A stretch of 64,000 nucleotides of DNA from Streptomyces sp. NBC_00459 (GCF_036013955.1 NZ_CP107903.1:2232001-2296000), one strand, 5' to 3'; numbered from the stretch's first letter, positions 8,499 to 17,218 are shown. Numbers and translations are program-made. The notes: generated from the sequence alone by a model not told the origin.

Positions 8499-9791
8499 AT
8501 GACTTCCGTCGAGCGGGGCGTCGGCGTGCCCGTGGCGGGCGAGCAACTGACCGCGCTGCGGCGCCGGGTCTCCGGTGTGCTGGTCGCCAGCCAGATCCTC
8601 GGCGGGCTCGGGGTGGCCACCGGTGTCGCGCTCTCTTCCGTACTGGCCCAGCGGATCGGCGGTACCGAGTCGCTGTCCGGGCTCGCGCCGACCGCGATGG
8701 TCACGGGCACGGCGGTGGCGTCGCTGCCGCTGGCGGCGCTGATGACCGCGCGCGGGCGGCGCCCCGGGCTGGTCCTCGGGTATCTCGTCGGTGCCCTGGG
8801 TGCGGGCGTCGTCGTGTTCGCGGCGGTCATCGACAGTTTCCCGCTGCTGCTGTGCGGCATGGCCGGGTTCGGCGCAGCCTCGTCGGCGAATCTGGGGGCG
8901 CGGTTCGCGGCGGCCGATCTCGCCGAGGCGGACCGACGGGCCCGGGCCATCTCGAACATCGTGTGGGCGGCCACCATAGGGGCGGTCCTCGGGCCGAACA
9001 TCGCCGCGCCCGCGGGGCGCAGTGTGTCCGGACTCGGGATACCCACGGTGGCGGGCCCCTTTCTCTGGGCGGCCGGCATCTTCCTGGTCGCGGCGGTGAC
9101 GGTGGGCGTTCTGTTGCGCCCCGATCCGCTGCTCACCGCCCGCGCACTGGCCCCGGTGGAGAAGCGGTCGGCCGAGGGCCGGTCCCTGCGGGCGGGTCTC
9201 GCCGCCGTCGCGGCCTCGCCGCGTGCCCGGCTCGCGCTCGTGACGGTGACCGTGTGCCACACGGCCATGGTCTCGGTCATGGCGATGACCCCGGTCGCGC
9301 TCGGGCACCACGGCGCGAGCATCGAACTGATCGGGCTGGTCATCAGTGGCCACATCGCGGGCATGTACGCGTTCTCGCCGCTCATGGGGCGGCTGTCCGA
9401 CGCGGTCGGGCGGCTGTCCGGCATCGGTCTCGCCGTGGGCCTGCTGGCCTGCGCGGCGTTCCTCGCGGGCACGGCCGACGGCAGTCACGGCCGTACCGCG
9501 GTGGGGCTCTTCGTCCTGGGACTGGGCTGGTCGGCCGGGCTGGTGTCCGGATCAGCGCTGCTCACGGACTCCGTACCCGAGGCCGCGCGCGCCGCCGCAC
9601 AGGGGCTGTCCGACCTCGCCATGAACGCCTCGGCGGGCCTGGGTGGGGCGGTCGCGGGGCTCGTGATGGCCCAGGCGGGCTACGGATGGCTGAATCTCGG
9701 CGCCGCGTGCCTGCTGATACCCGTGGGTGCGCTGGCGTTGTTCACGCGCAGCGACCTGCGGCGGCTCCGGGACACGAAGGCGGGCGGCTGA
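8499..9791 (+). CDS. MFS transporter (probable drug/metabolite exporter)
   Basis: A 430-residue protein with about 12 predicted membrane helices in two halves separated by a basic cytoplasmic loop (LLRPDPLLTARALAPVEKRS, near 205-225). It has typical MFS features such as the AALMTARGRRPGLVLGYLVG loop 2-3 signature and the matching SPLMGRLSDAVGRLSGIG in the second half. Substrate is not predictable from sequence; the family includes proton-driven drug and metabolite efflux pumps. The ATG at 8499 gives a short cytoplasmic N-terminus before helix 1. The upstream ribosome binding site is weak. It lies 155 bases after ogt, so co-transcription is uncertain. Confidence 0.88.
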   Translation: MTSVERGVGVPVAGEQLTALRRRVSGVLVASQILGGLGVATGVALSSVLAQRIGGTESLSGLAPTAMVTGTAVASLPLAALMTARGRRPGLVLGYLVGALGAGVVVFAAVIDSFPLLLCGMAGFGAASSANLGARFAAADLAEADRRARAISNIVWAATIGAVLGPNIAAPAGRSVSGLGIPTVAGPFLWAAGIFLVAAVTVGVLLRPDPLLTARALAPVEKRSAEGRSLRAGLAAVAASPRARLALVTVTVCHTAMVSVMAMTPVALGHHGASIELIGLVISGHIAGMYAFSPLMGRLSDAVGRLSGIGLAVGLLACAAFLAGTADGSHGRTAVGLFVLGLGWSAGLVSGSALLTDSVPEAARAAAQGLSDLAMNASAGLGGAVAGLVMAQAGYGWLNLGAACLLIPVGALALFTRSDLRRLRDTKAGG

Positions 9792-9815
9792 GCCACGGAG
9801 CCGGGGCGGCGAGTC

Positions 9816-10244
9816 CTACGCGTAGTGCCGCGCCTCGAAGACGTTGCCGTCAGGGTCCCGGAAGTAGAAACTGCGCCTCGCCGTCCCTCGGGCACCGTAG
9901 GAGTCGTACGAGAAGTCCGAGACGGAGACGTCCTGTTCCTGCAAGCGGGTTCGCAGGGCGTCGAAGGAGTCCTCGGACAGGGACAGGCACACGTGGTTGA
10001 CGGGGTGGCCCGCGCTGTCGGCGGACCCGGGGAGCATGTTCATGCGCTCCGCCAGGGAGTGGGGAGCGAGGTCGAAGATGGTCTCGTCGTTGAGGCGCAC
10101 GGAGGGGAACGACACCGTTCCCTCGGTGAACTCGGTGATCCTCAGGGACTCCATACCGACCGTCTTCTCGTAGAAGTCGGCTGCGGCGAGCGGGTCGCGC
10201 ACCCAGAGAACGACATGGTCGAGACGTGCCGAGTTGTCCGTCAT
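9816..10244 (-). CDS. VOC (glyoxalase/bleomycin resistance fold) family protein
   Basis: A 142-residue protein of the vicinal oxygen chelate fold. Two beta-alpha-beta-beta-beta modules can be followed. The first starts with LDHVVLWVRDPLAAADFYEK and the second with NHVCLSLSEDSFDALRTRL, ending in the typical FYFRDPDGNVFEARHY. The His near residue 10 and the Glu in the final strand are plausible metal ligands. Such proteins are small lyases, dioxygenases or binding proteins; the substrate cannot be told. It is divergent from psuG, with about 100 bases between, and convergent with the MFS gene. Confidence 0.85.
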   Translation of the reverse strand: MTDNSARLDHVVLWVRDPLAAADFYEKTVGMESLRITEFTEGTVSFPSVRLNDETIFDLAPHSLAERMNMLPGSADSAGHPVNHVCLSLSEDSFDALRTRLQEQDVSVSDFSYDSYGARGTARRSFYFRDPDGNVFEARHYA

Positions 10245-10347
10245 GAACCCCAGGCTGGTGGCGTCTGCCACAGGCCGCAAGGGTTTGACCGGGCGTGCCG
10301 CCCGCCAGAACATGAGGGAAGAACGAACGACAGGAAGCAGGCGCGTG

Positions 10348-11253
10348 ATGCTGGTGGTGTCCGAAGAAGTGCGGGAAGCGGTCGACGCGCGTCGACCCGT
10401 GGTGGCCCTGGAGTCCACGATCATCGCGCACGGGCTGCCGCGCCCCCGTAATCTGCAGGTGGCGCTGGAACTCGAGGACGTCGTACGGCAGGAGGGCGCC
10501 GTCCCCGCCACGATCGCCGTGCTGGACGGACTGCCCCATGTGGGCCTGGACAAGGAACAGTTGGAACGGGTCGCGAACGAGGACGGGATCCGCAAGCTGG
10601 GTCACCGCGATCTGCCGCTCGCGGTGGCCACCGGGGCGAGCGGAGCGACCACGGTGTCGGCGACCGCACTGCTGGCCGCCCGTGCCGGCGTACGGGTGTT
10701 CGCCACGGGTGGGCTCGGCGGGGTGCATCGGGAGTGGACGGTCACCCAGGACGAGTCCGCCGACCTCGGGCTGCTGGCGCGCACCAGGATCACGGTCGTC
10801 TGCGCGGGAGTGAAGTCGATCCTGGATGTGCCGGCCACCCTGCAGCGGCTGGAGACCCTCGGGGTCGCCGTGGCCGGCTTCGGCACCGGCAGCTTTCCCG
10901 GCTTCTACCTTTCGGACTCCGGCCATCCGGTGGACTGGACACTCCACACGCCGGAGCAGGTCGCCGACGTGATGCGGGCCCAGGACGCGCTCGATTCCCC
11001 CGAGTCGGCGTTCATCGTCGCCAATCCGGTGCCCGAGCAGCAGCAACTGGATCCCGGGCTCCACGCGCGCGTGCTCGCCGACGCGCTGCAGGCGTGCGAG
11101 GAGCAGGGCGTGAGCGGGCAGGCGGTGACGCCGTTCCTGCTCGACTACCTGGTGCGGCACACCGACGGCGCCTCGCTGAGCGCCAACCTGGCAGCGGTCC
11201 GCGGGAACGTACGGCTCGCTGGGCGGATCGCGGCGGCCTGGGCCGGGGCGTGA
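10348..11253 (+). CDS. psuG: Pseudouridine-5'-phosphate glycosidase
   Basis: A 301-residue member of the PsuG/IndA family, which splits pseudouridine 5'-phosphate into uracil and ribose 5-phosphate. Family motifs include VALESTIIAHGLPRP near residue 20, ATTVSATALLAARAGVRVF in the middle and FATGGLGGVHR. Length is typical. The ATG at 10348 follows directly on a GTG at 10345 that could also serve, both behind AGGAAGCAGG. Its stop overlaps the start of the downstream PfkB kinase by four bases. The pairing matches the known PsuG/PsuK pathway in which a kinase first phosphorylates pseudouridine. Homologues (IndA) also occur in indigoidine clusters, but no such synthetase is present here. Confidence 0.93.
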   Translation: MLVVSEEVREAVDARRPVVALESTIIAHGLPRPRNLQVALELEDVVRQEGAVPATIAVLDGLPHVGLDKEQLERVANEDGIRKLGHRDLPLAVATGASGATTVSATALLAARAGVRVFATGGLGGVHREWTVTQDESADLGLLARTRITVVCAGVKSILDVPATLQRLETLGVAVAGFGTGSFPGFYLSDSGHPVDWTLHTPEQVADVMRAQDALDSPESAFIVANPVPEQQQLDPGLHARVLADALQACEEQGVSGQAVTPFLLDYLVRHTDGASLSANLAAVRGNVRLAGRIAAAWAGA

Positions 11254-12161
11254 CGGAGCAGGGCGGGGCGCTGCTCGTCGTCGGGGACGTCATCACGGAC
11301 ATCGTCGCCCGGCACCGGGGTCCGCTCGCGCCGGGGACCGACACGACCGCCGCGATCCGGACCCTGCCGGGCGGTGCGGGCGCCAATGTGGCCTGCTGGG
11401 CGGCGCATTGGGGTCGCACGGAGGTGCGGCTGCTCGGACGGGTGGGCGCGGACGCTGCCGAGTGGCACGAGCGCGAGCTGACCGCCTGCGGGGTACGGCC
11501 ACGCCTCGTCGTCGATCCCGAGGCGCCGACCGGGACGGTGATCTGCCTGGTGGACGCGGACGCGGCGGCCGAGCGCACGTTGGTGACCCAGAGCGGCGCC
11601 TCGCTGCGGCTGGACCCCGACGACTGGTCGGACGCACTGCTCGACGGTGTCGCACGGCTGCATCTCTCGGGCTATCTGCTGTTCTCGGCGCCGAGCCGGG
11701 CGTTCGTGTCGGTGGCGCTGCGGTCGGCACGCGCGCGTGGCGTGCCGGTGAGCCTGGATCCGGCGTCGGCGGGGTTCCTCGTCGAGCTGGGTGTCGACCG
11801 CTTCCTGGATCTCGTGTCCGGAGTGGACGTCCTGCTGCCGAGCCGTGACGAGGCCTGTCTGCTCACCGGGTTGCCCGACCCGGCGGACGCGGCGGCCAAA
11901 CTGAGCCGCCACGTCCCGTTGGTGGTCGCGAAGCACGGCGCCGAAGGCGCGCTGGTGGCCCGGTCGGGGACCGTGTGTGCCCGTGTCCCGGCCGTGCCCG
12001 CGACACCGAGGGACACGACGGGCGCCGGCGATGCCTTCACCGGCGCGTTCCTCGCCGCCCTGCTGACGGGCGCCGCACCCGAGGACGCGGCGGCGGAGGG
12101 ATGCCGGGCGGGCGCACGTGCTGTGGAGCGGGTGGGCGGGAGGCCGCCGGTTCTCGGCTGA
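11250..12161 (+). CDS. psuK: PfkB family carbohydrate kinase, probable pseudouridine kinase
   Basis: A 303-residue ribokinase-fold enzyme. The substrate-site signature GGAGANVACWAA is near 38-49 and the ATP/catalytic signature DTTGAGDAFTGAFLAAL starts at 255, with Asp261 as the likely base. The GTG start overlaps the psuG stop (GTGA), so translation is coupled. That context is the main reason to assign pseudouridine as substrate; by sequence alone it could be a ribokinase or a related sugar kinase. There is no other kinase nearby for PsuG. A strong hairpin follows directly. Confidence 0.82.
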   Translation: MTEQGGALLVVGDVITDIVARHRGPLAPGTDTTAAIRTLPGGAGANVACWAAHWGRTEVRLLGRVGADAAEWHERELTACGVRPRLVVDPEAPTGTVICLVDADAAAERTLVTQSGASLRLDPDDWSDALLDGVARLHLSGYLLFSAPSRAFVSVALRSARARGVPVSLDPASAGFLVELGVDRFLDLVSGVDVLLPSRDEACLLTGLPDPADAAAKLSRHVPLVVAKHGAEGALVARSGTVCARVPAVPATPRDTTGAGDAFTGAFLAALLTGAAPEDAAAEGCRAGARAVERVGGRPPVLG

Positions 12162-12164
12162 GGA

Positions 12165-12197
12165 GACGGTGATCAGGCCCCGGCTGCCTTCACCGTC
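12165..12197. terminator. Hairpin between convergent psuK and methyltransferase genes
   Basis: GACGGTGA (12165-12172) pairs with TCACCGTC (12190-12197), and AGGC (12175-12178) with GCCT (12186-12189), giving an extended stem with a short loop. There is no U-run, as is common for Streptomyces terminators. Its position between convergent genes suits bidirectional termination. Confidence 0.7.
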
Positions 12198-12199
12198 TG

Positions 12200-12994
12200 C
12201 TATCCCTTGCGTCCCCAGGCAGAGATCATCGGTGCCGTGGCCAGGTCCATCCCGCCCGCGGCGACGTTGGCCAGGTGTCGGTCGATCTCCTGGTCCGTGG
12301 CGTGGCCCCCGGCGACGAGCCGCTCCCGGATCTGACGGATCGTCGCGTTCTCCAGCGCGGCGCAGGCGGGCGCGGTGACGGGGAAGTACGCGTCGGCCTG
12401 TACGTTGCGCAGGCCCGCCTCGCGCAGCAGCCGCGGGAGCTTGCGGCCGTACGCCAGGTCGGCGCCGCTGTCCGCGAGCAGTTGGCGGAAACTGTGGCGC
12501 AGCCGGTTGGCGAGCTGCTGCTCGGGGCCGTACTCGTCGGGGCAGAGCAGGGGTTGCAGAGCGGGATCGGCGTCCTCGACCAGGAGCCGTCCACCGGGGC
12601 GCAGCGACTTGATCATCGAGCGCAACGCCCGTTCCCGGTCCGGCACATGGACGAGGACGAGCCGGGCGTGCACCAGGTCGAACCCCTCCCCCGGCGGCTC
12701 GTCGACGCCGACGTCGTGGACGCGTACCTCGACCGGCGGGCGGGCTGCCGGGGCCACCCACGAGGTGTCGAGGTCGGTCGCGAGGACCTTCCCGGTCGGG
12801 CCGACCTTCTTGGCCAGCCAGGAGACCACCGAGGTGCCGCCGACACCGGCCTCCCAGCAGCGCCAGCCGGGGCCCACGCCGAACCCTTCGAGGTGCCGGA
12901 AGGTCGTGGGATCGAAAAGGGCGGCGAAGGCGTCGAAGCGTTGTCCCGCCTCGGTCTGCCGGTTGTCGAGGAGATACCCGTCGGTTCGCGTCAT
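12200..12994 (-). CDS. Class I SAM-dependent methyltransferase
   Basis: A 264-residue methyltransferase. Motif I is a variant, WEAGVGGTSVVSWLAKKVG (about 46-64), followed by the acidic motif II strand VLATDLDTSWV. Motif IV FDLVHARLVLVHVPDRERAL and the post-motif LRPGGRLLVEDADP are clear. The C-terminal part is helical and probably binds substrate. The substrate is unknown; similar proteins act on small molecules. I start at the ATG at 12994 (MTRTDGYLLDNRQTEAGQRF), which matches the usual N-terminus. The longer frame upstream shows no family similarity. No strong ribosome binding site is seen. Confidence 0.85.
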   Translation of the reverse strand: MTRTDGYLLDNRQTEAGQRFDAFAALFDPTTFRHLEGFGVGPGWRCWEAGVGGTSVVSWLAKKVGPTGKVLATDLDTSWVAPAARPPVEVRVHDVGVDEPPGEGFDLVHARLVLVHVPDRERALRSMIKSLRPGGRLLVEDADPALQPLLCPDEYGPEQQLANRLRHSFRQLLADSGADLAYGRKLPRLLREAGLRNVQADAYFPVTAPACAALENATIRQIRERLVAGGHATDQEIDRHLANVAAGGMDLATAPMISAWGRKG

Positions 12995-13216
12995 GGCGAG
13001 ATCATCCCAGTCATCCCCTTTGTTCGGTCGGGTCGACGCTCCCGCACGACGAGATGGCCGGTGATCGTGCCGACCGCGGAAGCCGGCCGACGGAAACGAA
13101 GCGGAACGTTCCGTTCCCACAGGCTCCTACGGCGTTCGCGAAGGGCTGGCAAACTGGCGAGCCAGGCACATGGTGCGGACAGTGCGGCACGAGGAGATCA
13201 ACGCGAGGGGGTCCAG

Positions 13217-14344
13217 ATGTCCATGGCAGGGAATCTGCGGAAGGTCACCGGCCTCGGCAGGGTCGGCGGTCTCCGCAAGGTGGCACGGCTGGCACGGCGG
13301 CGCCCGCGTGTCGACCTGAGTCACCATGCCCGGTCACCACTGGGCTCCGCGGTCGTGAACTGTGTGGCCTACGAGGACGGCGTACGGATCCCGGCCGGCC
13401 GGGATCTGGTCGATGCCGTGCGGCGGGTCCGCAAGAGCGACGAGGGCTTCGTCTGGCTCGGCCTCCACGAGCCGACGGACCAGGAGTTCGCGGGCATCGC
13501 CCAGCTCTTCGACCTGCACCCGCTCGCGGTCGAGGACGCGGTAGACGCCCACCAGCGCCCGAAACTGGAACGGTACGGCGAAACCCTGTTCGCGGTGTTC
13601 AAGACGGTCTGCTACGTCGAGCACACCGAACTGACGGCGACCAGCGAGGTGGTGAACACCGGCGAGATCATGGTCTTCGTCGGCCGGGACTTCGTGATCA
13701 CGGTACGACATGGTCGGCACGGTTCGCTGGGCCCGCTGCGCGAGGGCCTGGAGGCCGATCCCCAGCAGCTCGCCAAGGGCCCTGCGGCCGTGCTGCACGC
13801 GATCGCGGACCATGTGGTCGACGACTATCTGCACGTCACGGACGCGGTACAGGCGGACATCGACCAGGTCGAGACGGATGTGTTCGCGACGAACGGCGCG
13901 CGGGCCGACCCCGGCCGGATCTACCAGCTCAAGCGTGAACTCCTGGAGCTGAAGCGGGCCGTGGCTCCACTGCACCGACCGCTGCAGGAACTGGCGACAC
14001 GGCCGATACGGGTGATCGACCCGGAGATACAGGCCTACTTCCGGGACGTCTCCGACCATCAGATCCGGGCCACGGAGCAGATCGCGGCGTTCGACGAGCT
14101 GCTCAACTCGATTCTGCAGGCGCACCTCGCGCAGGTCACGGTGGCGCAGAACGAGGACATGCGCAGGATCACGGCGTGGGCTGCGGTGATCGCCGTACCG
14201 ACGATGGTCTGCGGTGTCTACGGCATGAACTTCGATCACATGCCGGAGCTGCGTTGGCAGTTCGGCTATCCGCTGGTCATCGGTCTGATATCCGTCGCCT
14301 GTCTGACGCTGTACCGGAGCTTCCGGCGCAACGGCTGGCTCTGA
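13217..14344 (+). CDS. corA: CorA-like magnesium and cobalt transport protein
   Basis: A 375-residue CorA-family divalent-cation channel. The signature GMN is at 336-338 at the end of the first membrane helix, followed by an acidic periplasmic loop and a second helix, and the chain ends in the basic tail RRNGWL. The N-terminal 290 residues form the cytoplasmic alpha/beta and long-helix domain. The first 35 residues are an Arg/Lys-rich extension not found in E. coli CorA but usual in Streptomyces. A GAGGGGG ribosome binding site precedes the ATG at 13217. It acts in the cell membrane as a pentamer and is gated by intracellular Mg2+ in characterised homologues. Confidence 0.93.
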   Translation: MSMAGNLRKVTGLGRVGGLRKVARLARRRPRVDLSHHARSPLGSAVVNCVAYEDGVRIPAGRDLVDAVRRVRKSDEGFVWLGLHEPTDQEFAGIAQLFDLHPLAVEDAVDAHQRPKLERYGETLFAVFKTVCYVEHTELTATSEVVNTGEIMVFVGRDFVITVRHGRHGSLGPLREGLEADPQQLAKGPAAVLHAIADHVVDDYLHVTDAVQADIDQVETDVFATNGARADPGRIYQLKRELLELKRAVAPLHRPLQELATRPIRVIDPEIQAYFRDVSDHQIRATEQIAAFDELLNSILQAHLAQVTVAQNEDMRRITAWAAVIAVPTMVCGVYGMNFDHMPELRWQFGYPLVIGLISVACLTLYRSFRRNGWL

Positions 14345-14366
14345 CGCGGCCGGCCCCGGCACACTC

Positions 14367-14392
14367 CTCGCCCGGCGCGGCGGCCGGACGAG
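14367..14392. terminator. Hairpin between convergent corA and CBS-domain gene
   Basis: CTCGCCCGGC (14367-14376) and GCCGGACGAG (14383-14392) form a stem interrupted by one mismatch, with a six-base loop. The position between two convergent stop codons suggests termination for both. Confidence 0.55.
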
Positions 14393-14413
14393 GGTGGGTG
14401 ACGGGGTGCCGGG

Positions 14414-14842
14414 TCAGCGCATCGTGGTCCTGGCGTAGACGCTCTCGGCCCAGGACGCGATCTGGTCGTCCGTGAGGTGCTGGGCCAGGTCGGCCTCGCT
14501 GATCATGCCGACCAGACGCTTGTTCTCGATCACCGGAAGCCGGCGGATCTGGTGGTCCTTCATCTCTTCGAGCACTTCGCTGACATCGGCGCCGGCGTCG
14601 ATCCAGCGCGGGGTTCCCTGTGCCATCTCTCCTGCGGTGACCTTTGCCGGATCGTGGCCCATGGCCACACAGCCGACGACGATGTCGCGGTCCGTGAGGA
14701 TGCCGCAGAGGCGTTCGTTCTCGTCGCTGATGGGCAGGGCGCCCACGTTGAGCTCGCGCATCATCTGGGCGGCCCGATCGAGTGTCTCGTGGGCGGGAAT
14801 CCACTGGGCGCCGCGATGCATGATGTCTCCGGCGGTGGTCAT
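14414..14842 (-). CDS. Tandem CBS-domain protein
   Basis: A 142-residue protein consisting of two CBS domains (about 7-62 and 72-130). Repeating features are VGALPISDENERLCGILTDRD in the first and IRRLPVIENKRLVGMISEAD in the second. Stand-alone CBS pairs bind adenosine nucleotides and act as energy or stress sensors, often partnering an enzyme or channel; no partner is fused. A GGGAGGTACTTC ribosome binding site precedes the ATG at 14842. In actinobacteria similar small CBS proteins are often induced in dormancy or stress, but nothing here shows its regulation. Confidence 0.92.
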   Translation of the reverse strand: MTTAGDIMHRGAQWIPAHETLDRAAQMMRELNVGALPISDENERLCGILTDRDIVVGCVAMGHDPAKVTAGEMAQGTPRWIDAGADVSEVLEEMKDHQIRRLPVIENKRLVGMISEADLAQHLTDDQIASWAESVYARTTMR

Positions 14843-14977
14843 GAAGTACCTCCCGGTGCCGGACGGCCGGCGCGGCACGGAGGGCACCGCTAGTCCCGGC
14901 GCCCTACATTCTCGCCGCGCTCCCGCGGATGCGCACCCGGAAGTCCGCGGTTTTCGGGGGCCGCGCCAAGTACCGGG

Positions 14978-15619
14978 TCAGCCTCGCCACGCCGGGTGAC
15001 GCGGGTCGTCCGCGCGTATCAGGACGTCGGCCGTGGTGGCGGGGTCCGTCTCGCTCTCGTATCGGTCGAAGGCGGGGAGGGTCCAGTGCTCGGCCTCGGG
15101 GGTACGGCGACGCAGGGCCGCCGGGGAGAGCAGGACGTGGACGGTCAGGTCGAACGGGAACCAGTGGCCCAGCAGGAAGGGGCCGTGCAGCAGGAGGAGG
15201 CAGCCGGGCGGGAGTTGGACGTAGGGACTGCGGGTGGAGCGGTCGGTGAGCGGGTCGCGCAGATCGGGCAGGACGCGGCCGTCGCCACCGGGTTCGAGGG
15301 GGCCGAAGACCTCGCGCCAGAGGGCGCCGGTGTCGACCCAGCCGTTGTAGTAGGCCTCCACGTCCTCGTGGCCGTACTCCAGCCGGAGAGAGGCGGGACG
15401 CAGGAAGCCAGCGGTGCCGATGGCGAGCGAGGGCCGGCCTCGTACGCGCAGCGCCTCGGCCACACGTTCGGCGAGGTCTCCCGGGCGGGCCGCGGGAGCT
15501 CCGTCGAAGGCGATACGTGGCCAGGGGCTGCCGTCGTCCGGCTTCAGGTCGAGCACTCGTTCGGCGAGGAGGTCGCCGAGGCGGTCCCAGGTGATCGGTT
15601 CCAGTCGCACACGGCCCAT
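14978..15619 (-). CDS. Uridine-kinase-like protein with degenerate P-loop
   Basis: A 213-residue protein with the layout of a uridine kinase/NMP-kinase fold: an N-terminal helix, then RIAFDGAPAARPGDLAERV where the P-loop should be. Further on come DVEAYYNGWVDTGALWREVF, VQLPPGCLLLLHGPFLLG and a basic RRRTPE lid-like segment. Relatives carry GxxxxGK[ST] after the first strand. Here the glycine at 40 is followed by APAARPGD, with no Lys-Ser/Thr, so canonical phosphate binding looks lost. The start at 15619 (MGRVRLEPITWDRL) is supported by the family-like N-terminus. It is divergent from the DUF2293 gene. Whether it is still a kinase is unclear. Confidence 0.72.
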   Translation of the reverse strand: MGRVRLEPITWDRLGDLLAERVLDLKPDDGSPWPRIAFDGAPAARPGDLAERVAEALRVRGRPSLAIGTAGFLRPASLRLEYGHEDVEAYYNGWVDTGALWREVFGPLEPGGDGRVLPDLRDPLTDRSTRSPYVQLPPGCLLLLHGPFLLGHWFPFDLTVHVLLSPAALRRRTPEAEHWTLPAFDRYESETDPATTADVLIRADDPRHPAWRG

Positions 15620-15766
15620 GATGCCGGGTGGCCGTCGACGGCGAGGAGCGGGCTCGTGGGAGTAAGGGAAGGAGGGGTAGAGGTGGATGTCGTTCCGGGG
15701 GCCGCCGACTTGGAGGAGGTGGGGCCCGTCCGGGGATTCCAGGTCACCGATGGGAATCAAGCACCT

Positions 15767-16471
15767 GTGACAGATCGCGCAACCTCCCCGATCCACAACG
15801 GACTTCTCGTCGTGCAGCCGCTCAGGCGGCGGCACTGTGCCGAGTGCCGACAGGGGCCGTTGACACTGCTCGTAGTGGAGGAGGGAGCGCCTCGGTGTCT
15901 TGACTGTGCCGATCTCGGGCATCTGGTGTTCCTGCCCCGGGGCGACACCGCGTTGACGCGCAGGTCGCGGGAGGAGAGCGGGCTGTCGGCGGTGGTCGTG
16001 CGCTTCAACCGGCGGCAGGGGCGGTACGAGCGACAGGGCGTTCTGGTCGAGGAGGCGGGGCTCGCCCGGGCCGAGGAGCGGTGCCTGGCGGACGCCGAGG
16101 CACGACGGCGGCGTCGGACGCGGGACGCGCGGCGGCGGGCCGCGGAGGATCTGCGGTTCACGGCGGCGTTCGCGCGGGAGATCCACCGGCTGTTTCCCGG
16201 GTGCCCTGCGGGTCGGGCGGAGGCGATCGCCGCACACGCCTCGGTGCGTGGCAGTGGGCGTGTGGGGCGGAGTGCGGCGGGGCGTGCGTTGTCCGAGGGA
16301 GCGGTGATCTCGGCGGTCGTGGCGGCCGTACGGCATGTGGACACGTCGTACGACCGGTTGCTGATGAGCGGGGTCGCGCGGCACGAGGCTCGGCGGCGGA
16401 TCGCAGGCGCCGTCGACGCGAGACTCAGGGAATGGACGACGGGGGCGGGGGCGGGGGCCGAGTCGGTGTGA
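15767..16471 (+). CDS. DUF2293 domain protein with N-terminal zinc-ribbon-like motif
   Basis: A 234-residue protein known only as a DUF2293 family member. It has two CxxC pairs (Cys24/27 and Cys44/47, in RRHCAECRQG and APRCLDCADL) that probably bind zinc. A very basic helical segment follows (EARRRRRTRDARRRAAED, near 105-122), then a conserved block IHRLFPGCPAGRAEAIAAHA and GRVGRSAAGRAL with the look of a nucleic-acid-binding helical domain. The GTG at 15767 is the start that best fits this N-terminus; the open frame upstream is a shadow of the divergent kinase-like gene. Function unknown; basic charge and zinc motif hint at RNA or DNA binding. Confidence 0.75.
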   Translation: MTDRATSPIHNGLLVVQPLRRRHCAECRQGPLTLLVVEEGAPRCLDCADLGHLVFLPRGDTALTRRSREESGLSAVVVRFNRRQGRYERQGVLVEEAGLARAEERCLADAEARRRRRTRDARRRAAEDLRFTAAFAREIHRLFPGCPAGRAEAIAAHASVRGSGRVGRSAAGRALSEGAVISAVVAAVRHVDTSYDRLLMSGVARHEARRRIAGAVDARLREWTTGAGAGAESV

Positions 16472-16563
16472 GCGTGGCGGCAGGCCCCGTGACGTGGTCG
16501 CGCGCTGTGCCGCTGCCGTCTCTGGACGCTCGCGTATGGTGCCGCGTCGTTCGGCGATGGGCG

Positions 16564-16586
16564 TTGTCAGTGGCAGGAGGTTCACT
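16564..16586 (+). promoter_or_regulatory. PafBC/RecA-NDp-type promoter upstream of the DUF1772 gene
   Basis: TTGTCAGTG (16564-16572), eight bases, TTCACT (16581-16586). The upstream half is identical to that of uvrB and ogt; the -10 has T instead of A at the second position, so strength is less certain. The predicted transcript start is about 16593, some 30 bases before the ATG at 16622. Confidence 0.65.
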
Positions 16587-16621
16587 GGTGGGGACGGATG
16601 GGGATCGACCGGGGAGTCGGC

Positions 16622-17101
16622 ATGATCGATGGTGCGTACTTCGTGCTCGTGGTGCTGGGCGTGCTCGGTACCGGGCTGGTGGCCGGGGTCTTCTGCGGGT
16701 TCTCGACCTTCGTGATGAGGGGGCTCGCCGCACTGCCGCCCGAGCAGGGGGCCGCCGCGATGCGGGCGATCAACGTGACCGCGGTGAATCCGCCCTTCAT
16801 GCTCGTGTTCGTCGGGTCGGCCGCCCTGTGTCTGGTGACCGTCGTGGTCACGTTCGTCGTGTGGCCGGACGAGGGTGCGGTGGAGCTGCTGGTGGGCAGC
16901 GCGCTGTATCTGTTCGGCTCGTTCGGGCTCACGATGGGGGCGAACGTCCCGCGCAACGACGCGCTGGCGAAGCTGGAGCCGGGGACGGCGGAGGCTGCCG
17001 CCTACTGGCCCGTGTACGTGCGCGAGTGGACACTGTGGAACCACATACGCACGGTCGCTTCAGGGGCCGCCTCGGTGCTGTACGTCCTGGCCGTCGCCTG
17101 A
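16622..17101 (+). CDS. DUF1772 (anthrone oxygenase-like) membrane protein
   Basis: A 159-residue protein with four predicted membrane helices (about 4-25, 55-78, 85-105 and 137-158). Conserved DUF1772 features are CGFSTFVMRGLAALPPEQG after helix 1, the AINVTAVNPPFM segment and NVPRNDALAKL before the last helix, plus WTLWNHIRTVAS. Some family members are annotated as anthrone oxygenases in polyketide pathways, but most bacterial ones have no known role. The ATG at 16622 has GGGGAG seven bases upstream and starts right at the first helix; an ATG at 16598 is less likely. A damage-type promoter motif lies upstream, which is unexpected for this family. Confidence 0.82.
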   Translation: MIDGAYFVLVVLGVLGTGLVAGVFCGFSTFVMRGLAALPPEQGAAAMRAINVTAVNPPFMLVFVGSAALCLVTVVVTFVVWPDEGAVELLVGSALYLFGSFGLTMGANVPRNDALAKLEPGTAEAAAYWPVYVREWTLWNHIRTVASGAASVLYVLAVA

Positions 17102-17218
17102 GCCGCCGACCCGCTCGGCATGCCTGGTCGATGAGTCGTATCGTGGCCGAAGGAGAGTGCCGCCCGATGACGCACGGCCCCGTCATGCGTACGCAGGGAA
17201 GACGGCGAGGACACGGTC

